Shown: piece after piece, positions 56,520 through 64,000 of the stretch | Position numbering within the stretch: the stretch's first letter is position 1 | How the letters are laid out: each line of letters begins with the position of its first letter | Source: Actinomadura sp. WMMA1423 | GTDB lineage: Bacteria; Actinomycetota; Actinomycetes; Streptosporangiales; Streptosporangiaceae | Direction of reading: 5' to 3' | DNA length: 64,000 bases | Assembly: GCF_006547145.1 (NCBI RefSeq) | Contig: NZ_CP041244.1 | Coordinates: 4,836,001-4,900,000, forward strand | Position numbers and translations under genes: made by a program | Notes under the pieces: generated by a model | Database searches by the model: none | Seen by the model: the letters and a program-made list of their open reading frames with translations, nothing else | Told to the model about the DNA's origin: nothing

Positions 56520-58667
56520 CTATTCGGCGGCGACCGCCTCCTTCTCGGGGGCGGTGCCCTCGCCCTTGATGGAGCGGATCAGGAGCTGGGAGACGTCGAC
56601 GACCTCCAGCGACTCCTTGGCGTCGCCCGCGTTCTTCTTCTCGTTGATCGCGTCGCCCAGCATGACCAGGCAGAACGGGCAGGCGGTGGAGACGGTGTCG
56701 GGGTCGGTGCCGAGCGCCTCGTCCACGCGCTCGGTGTTGATCCGCTTGCCGATCCGCTCCTCCATCCACATCCGCGCGCCGCCGGCCCCGCAGCAGAAGC
56801 CGCGGTCCTTGTGCCGGTGCATCTCCTGCGTCTTGACGCCGGGGACGGTCGCCATGATGTCGCGCGGCTGCTTGTAGACCTTGTTGTGGCGGCCGAGGAA
56901 GCAGGGGTCGTGGTAGGTGATCTTCTCCTCGATCGGGGTGACCGGGGTGAGCCTGCCCTCCTCCACCAGGTGCGCGAGCAGCTGCGTGTGGTGGACGACC
57001 TCGTAGTTCCCGCCGATCTGCGGGTACTCGTTGGCCAGGGTGTTGAAGCAGTGCGGGCAGGTTGCGACGATCTTCTTGACGCCCGCGTCGTTCAGCGTCT
57101 CGACGTTCTGCTGGCCGAGCATCTGGAAGACGAACTCCATGCCGAGGCGCCGGGCCGGGTCACCGGTGCAGGCCTCCATGGGGCCGAGGACGGCGAACTT
57201 CACGCCCGCGATGTGCAGGAGTTCGGCGACGGCCTTGGTGGTCTTCTTGGCGCGGTCCTCCAGGGCGCCGGCGCAGCCGACCCAGAACAGGTACTCGGTG
57301 TCCTCGGAGACCTTGTCGTCGACGACGTCGACCTCGAAGTCGAGCTCCTCGATCCATTCGAGGCGCTTCATCTCGGACATCCCCCACGGGTTGCCCTTGT
57401 TCTCGAGGTTCTTCAGCATGACGCCGGCCTCGGACGGGAACGAGGACTCGATCATGACCTGGAAGCGGCGCATGTCCAGGATGTGGTCGATGTGCTCGAT
57501 GTCGACGGGGCACTGCTCGACGCACGCGCCGCAGTTGGTGCAGGACCACAGGACGTCGGGGTGGATGACGCCGTCGTCGCCGACGAGGGCCTTGTCGACC
57601 TCCATGGCGAGCTTCTGCTCGTCGGTGAACTTGCCCTGTGCCTCTTCCGACGCGGTGAAGTACGGCGCCTTGGCGAGGGCGTGGTCGCGCAGCTCCAGGA
57701 CGAGCATCTTCGGCGACAGCGGCTTGCCGGTGTTCCAGGCGGGGCACTGCGACTGGCAGCGACCGCACTCGGTGCAGGTCGCCATGTCGAGGAAGCCCTT
57801 CCAGGTGAAGTCCTCGATCTTGCCGCGGCCGAAGACGTCCTCGTCGGGGTCGGCCTCCTCGAAGTCGAGCGGCTTGCCGCCCGACATCATCGGCTGCGCG
57901 GCGCCGAGGCCGTCCGGGCGGCGCTTGAACATGACGTTCAGCGGGGCCAGGAAGATGTGCAGGTGCTTGGAGTGGACGACGAAGACCAGGAAGATCAGCG
58001 CGACGGCGATGTGCAGCAGCAGGCCGACCGACTCCAGGACCTCGAGCGTGTGGGTGCTCAGGCCGTCGAACAGGTGGCCGACGGCGTAGGAGAAGTAGGC
58101 GCCCTTCCCGTAGGGGAGGTTGCCGCTGGCCCACTCCACGCCGCGGAAGAAGAACATCGTCCAGATCACGTTGAAGATCATGAACAGCGTGATCCAGGCG
58201 CCGGACAGGTGCGAGCCCTTGAACCGGGACTTGCGGTCCAGCCGCTTCGGCGAGTTCTTGATCCGGATCGCGGTGAAGACGATCAGGCCGGCGGTGCAGG
58301 CGAGCGCGATCGTGTCCTGGACGAAGCCGATCGGCGGCCAGGTCTGCAGGCCGGGGATCTTGGCTTCCAGCCCGAACAGCAGCGCGACGGCCGCCTCGAG
58401 GTAGACCGTGATCAGCAGGATGAAGGCCCACATGACCGCCGCGTGCGAGACGCCGGCGAGGGTCCATTTCAGCAGCTTGCGCTGGCCGAGGACCTCGACC
58501 GCCTGGCCCTCGACGGCCTTGGCGGGCTCACGCCTGACCTGCAGCGTCCGCTCGGGGTCCGGCTGCCCGCTCTTGGCGATCGCAGACAGGAAGAGCACTC
58601 GCCTCCCGGCGAGCGCCAGCGCGACCGCCGTTCCGGCGAGCCCGATGACCAACGTGATCCAGAACAC
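56520..58667 (-). CDS. Membrane-bound Fe-S oxidoreductase with CCG domains (HdrD/GlpC-like)
   Basis: 715 residues from the GTG at 58667, which has AGGAGG 8 nt upstream; an ATG at 58733 adds 22 residues. Five or so N-terminal membrane helices resemble the NarI-type cytochrome domain. Then two 4Fe-4S ferredoxin motifs (CTECGRCQSQCP and CTNCGACVEQCP), and two CCG cysteine-rich domains (CPHCFNTLANEYP, HDPCFLGRHN, FCCGAGGARMWMEE, ACPFCLVMLGDA). Such proteins move electrons between a quinone pool and a soluble partner, often with electron-transfer flavoprotein in acyl-CoA oxidation. Its partner here is not evident; beta-oxidation genes lie 1 kb away. Confidence 0.9.
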   Translation of the reverse strand: MFWITLVIGLAGTAVALALAGRRVLFLSAIAKSGQPDPERTLQVRREPAKAVEGQAVEVLGQRKLLKWTLAGVSHAAVMWAFILLITVYLEAAVALLFGLEAKIPGLQTWPPIGFVQDTIALACTAGLIVFTAIRIKNSPKRLDRKSRFKGSHLSGAWITLFMIFNVIWTMFFFRGVEWASGNLPYGKGAYFSYAVGHLFDGLSTHTLEVLESVGLLLHIAVALIFLVFVVHSKHLHIFLAPLNVMFKRRPDGLGAAQPMMSGGKPLDFEEADPDEDVFGRGKIEDFTWKGFLDMATCTECGRCQSQCPAWNTGKPLSPKMLVLELRDHALAKAPYFTASEEAQGKFTDEQKLAMEVDKALVGDDGVIHPDVLWSCTNCGACVEQCPVDIEHIDHILDMRRFQVMIESSFPSEAGVMLKNLENKGNPWGMSEMKRLEWIEELDFEVDVVDDKVSEDTEYLFWVGCAGALEDRAKKTTKAVAELLHIAGVKFAVLGPMEACTGDPARRLGMEFVFQMLGQQNVETLNDAGVKKIVATCPHCFNTLANEYPQIGGNYEVVHHTQLLAHLVEEGRLTPVTPIEEKITYHDPCFLGRHNKVYKQPRDIMATVPGVKTQEMHRHKDRGFCCGAGGARMWMEERIGKRINTERVDEALGTDPDTVSTACPFCLVMLGDAINEKKNAGDAKESLEVVDVSQLLIRSIKGEGTAPEKEAVAAE

Positions 58668-58952
58668 TGTTCCGTCCTCCTGGGGTACGGGCGATGGCAG
58701 CCAGCGTAGGGCTCGCGTCAGACTGCTCTCCATCCGGGGCCCGAATACTACTCGGCAGTAGCTTACGCGTCACATGCCCTGGTCAGAACATCCACGCCGA
58801 TGTCCGGACCGCCGGGCCCCTCGATCTTCACCGCATACCCTCGCCAATACCCGCGCACCGATGAGTATCCGCCGCATCACGAGTCCATACCACGTGGCGG
58901 AACGCGTCCATCCCCGTCCCGCCCAGCGGTAACCGACACGGAAGGACTCCAG

Positions 58953-59552
58953 ATGACCTCGACGCCCGACCTCGGTCCGGCCTCCCGGCGGATGGCAGGC
59001 CTGCTCGCCGGCGTGCCCGACTCCGCGCTCACCGGGCCGACGCCCTGCGACGGCATGTCGCTCGGTGCCCTCATCGACCACCTGGACGGCCTGAGCCTGG
59101 CGTTCACCTGGGCCGCGGCGAAGCACTTCCCCGGCGGCCCGTCGCAGCCGCCGTCCGCCGACGCCGACCGGCTCGACCCGGACTGGCGGACCCGCGTCCC
59201 CGAGCGGCTCGACGCGCTCGCGGCGGCCTGGCGCTCTCCGGACGCGTGGCAGGGCATGACCCAGGCCGGCGGCATCGACCTGCCCGGCGACCAGGCCGGC
59301 AGCGTCGCGATGAACGAGCTCCTCGTGCACGGCTGGGACATCTCCCGCGCCACCGGGCAGGCCTACGACGTGGGCGAGGAGGAGATCGAGGCGTGCCTCG
59401 CCTTCGTCGCCCCGGCCGTCGAGCAGAGCGGCGGCAAGGGCGTCCCCGGCCTGTTCGGCCCCGCCGTCGACGCGGGCGCGGACGCGTCCGCCCTCGACCG
59501 CCTCATCGCCATGACCGGCCGCGACCCGTCCTGGACGGCGAAGCCCAGCTGA
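58953..59552 (+). CDS. Mycothiol-dependent maleylpyruvate isomerase/DinB-like family protein (TIGR03086 type)
   Basis: 199 residues from the ATG at 58953. It has the four-helix DinB-like fold: GPTPCDGMSLGALIDHLDGL (metal His), WQGMTQAGGIDLPGDQAG and MNELLVHGWDISRATGQAYD (second His pair). Members are often annotated as TIGR03086 and use mycothiol or bacillithiol, though substrates are mostly unknown. No operon partner. Confidence 0.88.
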   Translation: MTSTPDLGPASRRMAGLLAGVPDSALTGPTPCDGMSLGALIDHLDGLSLAFTWAAAKHFPGGPSQPPSADADRLDPDWRTRVPERLDALAAAWRSPDAWQGMTQAGGIDLPGDQAGSVAMNELLVHGWDISRATGQAYDVGEEEIEACLAFVAPAVEQSGGKGVPGLFGPAVDAGADASALDRLIAMTGRDPSWTAKPS

Positions 59553-59571
59553 CCCGGGGTGCCCGGGCGGC

Positions 59572-59643
59572 TCAGATGACGCCGGCCGTGATGGCCACCG
59601 CCGTCGCGGGAATCACCATGAGGGCGCGCATCAACCTGTTCAT
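59572..59643 (-). CDS. Possible 23-residue hydrophobic peptide
   Basis: An ATG at 59643 with GGAGAGG 8 nt upstream opens a hydrophobic peptide beginning MNRLMRALMVIPATA and ending in TGA at 59572-59574. It would be a single membrane segment with a basic head. It lies downstream of the thiolase gene in the same direction. Too short for certainty. Confidence 0.35.
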   Translation of the reverse strand: MNRLMRALMVIPATAVAITAGVI

Positions 59644-59695
59644 GCGATGACCTCTCCTGCTCGGCCGTGTACGTCATCGGGGCACCGCCGCGATG

Positions 59696-60904
59696 TCAGA
59701 CCCGTTCGAAGACGGCGGCGAGGCCCTGGCCGCCGCCGATGCACATGGTCTCCAGGCCGTAGCGGGCGCCGCGGCGGTCCATCTCGCGGGCGAGGGTGGC
59801 GAGGATGCGGGCGCCGGTCGCGCCCACGGGGTGGCCGAGGGAGATGCCGGAGCCGTGCACGTTGACGCGCTCCCAGTCGGCGTCCTTCAGGCGCCATTCG
59901 CGGGTCACGGCGAGGACCTGCGCGGCGAACGCCTCGTTCAGCTCGATGAGGTCGATGTCGGCAAGGGTGAGGCCGGCGGCGTCCAGGGCCTTGGCCGTGG
60001 CCGGGACGGGCCCGATCCCCATCGTCTCGGGCGGCACTCCCGCGCGGCCCCACGAGACGAGCCGGACGAGGGGGCGCAGGCCGAGCTCGGCGGCGCGCTC
60101 CGGGGTGGTGACGACGCAGGCCGCGGCCGCGTCGTTCTGGCCGCTGGCGTTGCCCGCCGTGACGGTGGCCTCGCCGTCGCTCCTGCCGAGGACGGGACGC
60201 AGCTTCGCCAGGCCCTCGACCGTGGTGTCGGGGCGCGGGTGCTCGTCGGTGTCGACGACCGTGTCGCCCTTCCGCGACCGGACGGTCACCGGGACGATCT
60301 CCTCGGCGAACACCCCCGACCGCTGGGCGGCGACAGCGCGCCGGTGGGATCGGACGGCCAGCTCGTCCTGCTCCCGGCGCCCGATTCCGTACTCGCGGCG
60401 CAGGTTCTCGGCGGTCTCCAGCATCCCGCCGGGGACGGGGTGGTTGACCCCGCCCGCGGTCACGCGGCCCTGCGCGAGCGCGTCGTGCAGTTCGAGGGAC
60501 GGCCCGCGCACGCCCCAGCGCGCGGCCGTCGTGTAGAACGGCGCGCCGCTCATGCTCTCCGCGCCGCCCGCGATGACCACGTCGCTGACGCCGGTCTGGA
60601 TCTGCATGGCCGCGTTGAGGACGGCCTGGAGCCCCGACCCGCACCGCCGGTCGAGCTGCGCGCCGCCGACCGTGACGGGGAGTCCGGCGTCCAGCGCGGC
60701 GACGCGTCCGATGGCGGGGGCGTCGGAGGTCGGGTAGCAGTGCCCGAGGATCACCTCGTCGACCGCGCCCCCGGGCAGGCCGGTGCGCTCGACCAGGGCG
60801 CGCACGACGGTGGCGGCCAGCTCGGCGGGCGTGACCGACTTGAGCGCCCCGCCGAACCGGCCGATGGGGGTACGCAGCGGCTCGCAGATCACCGCGTCGC
60901 GCAT
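59696..60904 (-). CDS. Thiolase family protein (acetyl-CoA acyltransferase)
   Basis: 402 residues. ATG at 60904 with GAGGAG upstream. The acyl-accepting cysteine is in LDRRCGSGLQAVLNAAMQIQ. The other active-site parts are VNVHGSGISLGHPVGATGAR (His) and the CxG motif in MCIGGGQGLAA. It degrades or makes 3-ketoacyl-CoA. Divergent from the 3-hydroxyacyl-CoA dehydrogenase gene; together they suggest a fatty-acid or aromatic catabolic role. Confidence 0.94.
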   Translation of the reverse strand: MRDAVICEPLRTPIGRFGGALKSVTPAELAATVVRALVERTGLPGGAVDEVILGHCYPTSDAPAIGRVAALDAGLPVTVGGAQLDRRCGSGLQAVLNAAMQIQTGVSDVVIAGGAESMSGAPFYTTAARWGVRGPSLELHDALAQGRVTAGGVNHPVPGGMLETAENLRREYGIGRREQDELAVRSHRRAVAAQRSGVFAEEIVPVTVRSRKGDTVVDTDEHPRPDTTVEGLAKLRPVLGRSDGEATVTAGNASGQNDAAAACVVTTPERAAELGLRPLVRLVSWGRAGVPPETMGIGPVPATAKALDAAGLTLADIDLIELNEAFAAQVLAVTREWRLKDADWERVNVHGSGISLGHPVGATGARILATLAREMDRRGARYGLETMCIGGGQGLAAVFERV

Positions 60905-61066
60905 GGTGGACTCCTCGGGGGGCGGGGTCGGGGGCACTCGCAGCGTACGACTCCTTCGGGGAGGGCGGCGTCCGGGCTCGCGTCCGGTGGACGGTTGAAT
61001 GCTGGGTACCCATGGCGGTGGCGAACCGGGACGTGGGCCAGAGGGATGGCGAGCGCGGGAGGCGAC

Positions 61067-62599
61067 GTGGAGCAGTGGGCGGGCCGGGCGACGACGATCC
61101 GGGTGATCGGTGCCGGGGCGATGGGGCGCGGGATCGCGCAGCTCGCCGCGGCGGGCGGGCTGACCGTGGAACTGGCCGACATCCGGACGCAGGCCGTGAT
61201 GGAGGCGGTCGAGTACGTCCGCGGCATGTTCGACAGGCTCGCCGCGAAGGGGCGCATGGCGGCGGGCGACGCGGAGGCGGCGAAGGAGCGGCTCCGGGCG
61301 GTCGGCGAGCCGCTCACCCCGTTCCAGGACTGCGATCTCGTCGTGGAGGCCGTCCGGGAGGACATGGAGACCAAGCGGGAGCTGTTCAGGTCCCTGGAGA
61401 AGGTCTGCCCGGCGCACACGGTCCTCGCCACCAACACCAGCTCGCTGCCGGTGACGGCGATCGCCGCCGCGCTGGACGACCCGTCCAGGGTGGCCGGGCT
61501 GCACTTCTTCAACCCGGTGCCGCTGATGAAGGTCGTCGAGGTGATTCCGGGGGCGCGCACGGCCGGGTGGATCCCGGATGCCCTCGCCGACCTGGTGAGG
61601 CGTCTCGGCCACACCCCCGTGCTCGCGCCTGACGCGCCCGGCTTCCTCGTCAACCACGCTGGGCGCGGCCTCGTGACGGAGGCGTTGCAGATCCTCTCCG
61701 AGGGAGCCGCCGAGCCCGCCGACATCGACCGCATCGCGCGGGACGTCCTCGGGCTGAAGATGGGGCCGTGCGAGCTGCTCGACCTGACCGGGATGGACGT
61801 GTCGCACCCGGTGATGGAGTCCATCTGGACGGGCTTCTACACCGAGCCGCGTTTCCGTCCGTCGAGGATCGGGCGGGCGCGCCTGGAGGCCGGTCTGCTC
61901 GGCCGTAAGACGGGCGAGGGCTTCTACAAGTACGTGGACGGCGCCAAGCAGGAGCCGCCGGAGGTGACGGTGCCCGCTGTGGAGCCGCGCCCCGTGTGGG
62001 TCCACCCGGACGTGCGTGAGGAACTGGGCGCTCTCCTGTCCACAGCGGGGGTCGAGGTTGAGTCCGGGGACGAACCGTCAGGCCAGGCCGTCGTGCTTGT
62101 CGCGCCGCTGGGGCGGAGCACCGTCGACGCGGCCGCGGGCCTCCCGCTGGAGCGCACCTTGGGCGTTGACCCGTTCGGTGACTTCTTCACCCGCCTGACC
62201 GTGGCCGTCCACCCCGGTCTCGACAAGGACGCCGGACGCGCCGGGCTCGCCGCCCTCTCCGCCACGGGACGCGCCATGACCGTCGTACGCGACGCCCCCG
62301 CCCCCGTGGCCCAGCGGCTGCTCGCCTCGGTCGTGAACGTCGGCTGCGGCATCGCCGAGCAGCGGCTCGCCCGCCCGGAGGACATCGACACCGCCGTCCG
62401 CCTCGGCCTCGGCTACCCGCGAGGGCCGCTGGAGTGGGGCGACAACGCGGGCGCCGAGCGCGTCCTCGCGATCCTGCGCGGCCTGCACGCGTCCACCGGC
62501 GACCCCCGCTACCGTCCGAGCGCGTGGCTGGCCGAGCGCGTCGCGCTCGGCCGGCCCCTCACCGAGACGGGCACCGTCCCTTCCGACCTGCTCGCCTAG
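61067..62599 (+). CDS. 3-hydroxyacyl-CoA dehydrogenase, tandem C-terminal domains (PaaH/FadB2 type)
   Basis: About 510 residues from a GTG at 61067 (GGGAGG upstream), or from the ATG at 61046. The NAD site is IRVIGAGAMGRGIAQLAAAG. The catalytic region is LATNTSSLPVTAIA, RVAGLHFFNPVPLMKVVEVI (His-Glu pair) and APGFLVNHAGRG. After the first C-terminal domain (LLGRKTGEGFYKY) follows a degenerate middle segment and a second 3HCDH C-terminal domain (LASVVNVGCGIAEQRLARPE, GLGYPRGPLEWGD). This layout is typical of PaaH, the phenylacetate-pathway enzyme. Oxidises 3-hydroxyacyl-CoA to 3-ketoacyl-CoA. Confidence 0.92.
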   Translation: MEQWAGRATTIRVIGAGAMGRGIAQLAAAGGLTVELADIRTQAVMEAVEYVRGMFDRLAAKGRMAAGDAEAAKERLRAVGEPLTPFQDCDLVVEAVREDMETKRELFRSLEKVCPAHTVLATNTSSLPVTAIAAALDDPSRVAGLHFFNPVPLMKVVEVIPGARTAGWIPDALADLVRRLGHTPVLAPDAPGFLVNHAGRGLVTEALQILSEGAAEPADIDRIARDVLGLKMGPCELLDLTGMDVSHPVMESIWTGFYTEPRFRPSRIGRARLEAGLLGRKTGEGFYKYVDGAKQEPPEVTVPAVEPRPVWVHPDVREELGALLSTAGVEVESGDEPSGQAVVLVAPLGRSTVDAAAGLPLERTLGVDPFGDFFTRLTVAVHPGLDKDAGRAGLAALSATGRAMTVVRDAPAPVAQRLLASVVNVGCGIAEQRLARPEDIDTAVRLGLGYPRGPLEWGDNAGAERVLAILRGLHASTGDPRYRPSAWLAERVALGRPLTETGTVPSDLLA

Positions 62600-62603
62600 T
62601 GCC

Positions 62604-63680
62604 TCAGCCGGTCGGCTCGACGGGATAGGCGGGGGCCTTGTCCGTCCAGCCGTAGGAGACGAGCGCGCTGTAGGAGAAGACCGTGCCGGGCTCGGCACCG
62701 CGCGACAGCCTGCCCGGCTTCACCAGCACGGACTCCTGGGCGAGGAGCCGTCCGCTCGCCGGATCGATGATCAGCCGCTCCTCCACGACGGCGTCGTCCG
62801 CGCGGACCTGCCGGGCGACGCCGTCGCCGCGCCGGCCGAGCGGGTCGGTGACGGATCCGAGTGTGCGGATGCCCGGGGAATCGGCGAGCAGCCGGTACAT
62901 CGCGGCGCGCACCCCCGGCCGCACCGGCGCCGCGCCGATCTTCTGCGCGTTGCTCATCAGCCATTCGGCGGAGTCGACACGGCCCGGGACCTGGTCGAGG
63001 GCCCGGTCCAGGAACCGCCGGAGACTCTGCGGGTCGGCGGGCAGTCCGCGCACGTCGGGCGCCGTGGCGCCCTCCCAGTCGGCGAGCCGGAACGCCTCCC
63101 CGCCCTTGACCTTCGACCTCGTCCAGGGGGTGGCGCCGTCCGCGGCCGTGCGGTGCGGCGACGGCCGGACGGACGCGCCGGGCCCCGGGGACACCACGGG
63201 GCCGCCGGCGGGCGCGGGGCCGAGGTCGCGGAGGCTGACCCGGCGCCCGCCGACCCAGGCGTGCCTGCCGGGGCCGGCGTCCCAGAGACCGATCTCCCGG
63301 ACGGAGTAGTACTCGCGGTCGCCCATGATCATCTGGCCGCCCTCCCTGGTGACGGCCGACCAGTACCGTCCGTGGCCGGCCGGGGCGCCCTCCGCCTTGG
63401 TCGCCGCCGCCAGCAGCACGGTGCGGGCCGACACCGGGGACGCGGCGGGCCGGTCGGGGGCGCGCGGGGTCGTACCGGACGACAGGACGACCGCGCCCGT
63501 GACGGCGGTGGCGGTGGCGACCAGGCCGAGGCCGCTCCACAGGCCGGGACGGCGCCAGGCCCGGCGCGCCGGCCGCTCCGGGGCGCGCATCCCGTTGAGG
63601 AGGCGGTGGCGGACGGCGGCCTCGCTCTCCTGGGTGGGCGGTTCGTCCAGCATCGTGGCGATCATCTGGAGTTCGTCCAT
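62604..63680 (-). CDS. CU044_5270 family membrane protein
   Basis: 358 residues from the ATG at 63680; a GTG at 63686 is possible. A short N-terminal part (DELQMIATMLDEPPTQESEA) and one membrane helix (LWSGLGLVATATAVTGAVVL) precede a large extracytoplasmic part with SARTVLLAAATKAEGAPAGH, GRYWSAVTREGG and IIDPASGRLLAQESVL. It is characteristically encoded after an ECF-type sigma factor, as here, and probably acts as the anti-sigma-linked partner. Start overlaps the sigma factor stop. Confidence 0.88.
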   Translation of the reverse strand: MDELQMIATMLDEPPTQESEAAVRHRLLNGMRAPERPARRAWRRPGLWSGLGLVATATAVTGAVVLSSGTTPRAPDRPAASPVSARTVLLAAATKAEGAPAGHGRYWSAVTREGGQMIMGDREYYSVREIGLWDAGPGRHAWVGGRRVSLRDLGPAPAGGPVVSPGPGASVRPSPHRTAADGATPWTRSKVKGGEAFRLADWEGATAPDVRGLPADPQSLRRFLDRALDQVPGRVDSAEWLMSNAQKIGAAPVRPGVRAAMYRLLADSPGIRTLGSVTDPLGRRGDGVARQVRADDAVVEERLIIDPASGRLLAQESVLVKPGRLSRGAEPGTVFSYSALVSYGWTDKAPAYPVEPTG

Positions 63681-63682
63681 GG

Positions 63683-64000
63683 TCACAGTCCTTCCGTGTG
63701 GGCGGGCAGTGCGGCGCGCAGCTTCCCGCGCGCGCGGTTGAGGCGGGAGCCGACGGTGCCGTACGGGATGCCCAGCACGGCGGCGATCTCCTCGTGGGAG
63801 AGCTGGGCGAGGGCCTTGAGCAGCACGACGTCGCGGTCCTTGCGGGAGAGCCCCGCCAGCGCCCGGGCGAGCGACGGCTGGAGCCGTTCGGCGGACACCG
63901 AGGTCGCGACGCGGTCGTCGTGGCCGCCCGGATCGCGGCGCGGCGGCGGAAGGCGGCGAGGAAGGCCTCCGCCACGACGTCGTCGGCCGCCTGCGGGCCG
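63683..64000 (-). pseudogene. ECF sigma factor gene, partial, with an apparent internal deletion/frameshift
   Basis: The sigma region 4 is clear in one frame: LSRKDRDVVLLKALAQLSHE, EIAAVLGIPYGTVGSRLNRA, stop at 63683. Upstream, the end of region 2 (QAADDVVAEAFLAAFRRR) lies in a different frame. The linker that normally carries PWLYGIATN and RRHRR-type sequence between them is absent. This suggests loss of roughly 40 codons and a frame change, unless an assembly error. The 5' end is outside the window. Confidence 0.6.

Noticed and set aside
59693..61066. An open frame running through the thiolase gene antisense and joined in frame to the hydroxyacyl-CoA dehydrogenase, suggesting a fusion
   Set aside because: The first 450 codons are only the antisense of the thiolase. 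The dehydrogenase Rossmann motif begins right after its own start and ribosome site.

Overview
High-GC actinomycete chromosomal DNA. GTG and TTG starts are frequent, and the families present are typical of Actinobacteria: TraB/RepSA conjugative element, DUF397, a SARP regulator, CU044_5270, and a mycothiol-type maleylpyruvate isomerase. The gene set suggests a Streptosporangiales/Thermomonosporaceae-like host, but that placement is inference.

The dominant structure is a tRNA-Gly(CCC) insertion hotspot. The complete tRNA lies at 46858-46931 on the minus strand. Its 3' end is repeated identically at 28891-28934 (44 nt) and 5260-5301 (42 nt), which divides the region into stacked elements. Element A (28891-46901, about 18 kb) is a pSAM2/AICE-type integrative conjugative element with int, xis, repSA-like, spd-like, traB-like and GntR-like genes. 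Its cargo is a trypco2 gene followed by a trypsin-STAND-TPR gene (conflict/defence type), an IS481 insertion and an HTH plus HExxH-protease pair. Element B (5260-28934, about 23.6 kb) carries its own tyrosine integrase, an AlpA/Xis-like protein, a MobC/relaxase pair with a candidate oriT, a regulatory group (HATPase, DUF397, XRE), and a complete type I-C CRISPR-Cas system. The system comprises cas3-cas5c-cas8c(cas11c)-cas7-cas4-cas1-cas2 and three arrays of 53, 21 and 21 repeats, about 92 spacers in all. Element C (about 2248-5301) looks like a decayed relative of A that keeps only its ends and now encloses an SDR, a TetR regulator and a class IV aminotransferase.

The CRISPR operon and all three arrays read on the minus strand. 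Each array has its leader at its right-hand end, where the repeats are uniform, and degenerate repeats at its left-hand end. The three leaders share an 8-bp inverted repeat with an invariant 27-bp spacer, 85-87 bp from the first repeat. The repeat folds to leave an 11-nt 5' handle, as expected for Cas5c processing. An internal Shine-Dalgarno and ATG in cas8c mark a separate Cas11c.

From 46.9 kb to the right edge the content looks like core chromosome: dcd, a glycine-betaine ABC operon (proV/W/X type), a ZIP transporter, an IS1182 copy at the stop codon of a lipoprotein gene, a membrane-anchored SARP with a helix-hairpin-helix tail, an Fe-S oxidoreductase, a mycothiol-type isomerase family protein, divergent thiolase and 3-hydroxyacyl-CoA dehydrogenase genes, and a sigma factor/CU044_5270 pair cut by the window edge. 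The left 2.2 kb holds a gene end, a secreted Ig-like protein gene and a truncated gene.
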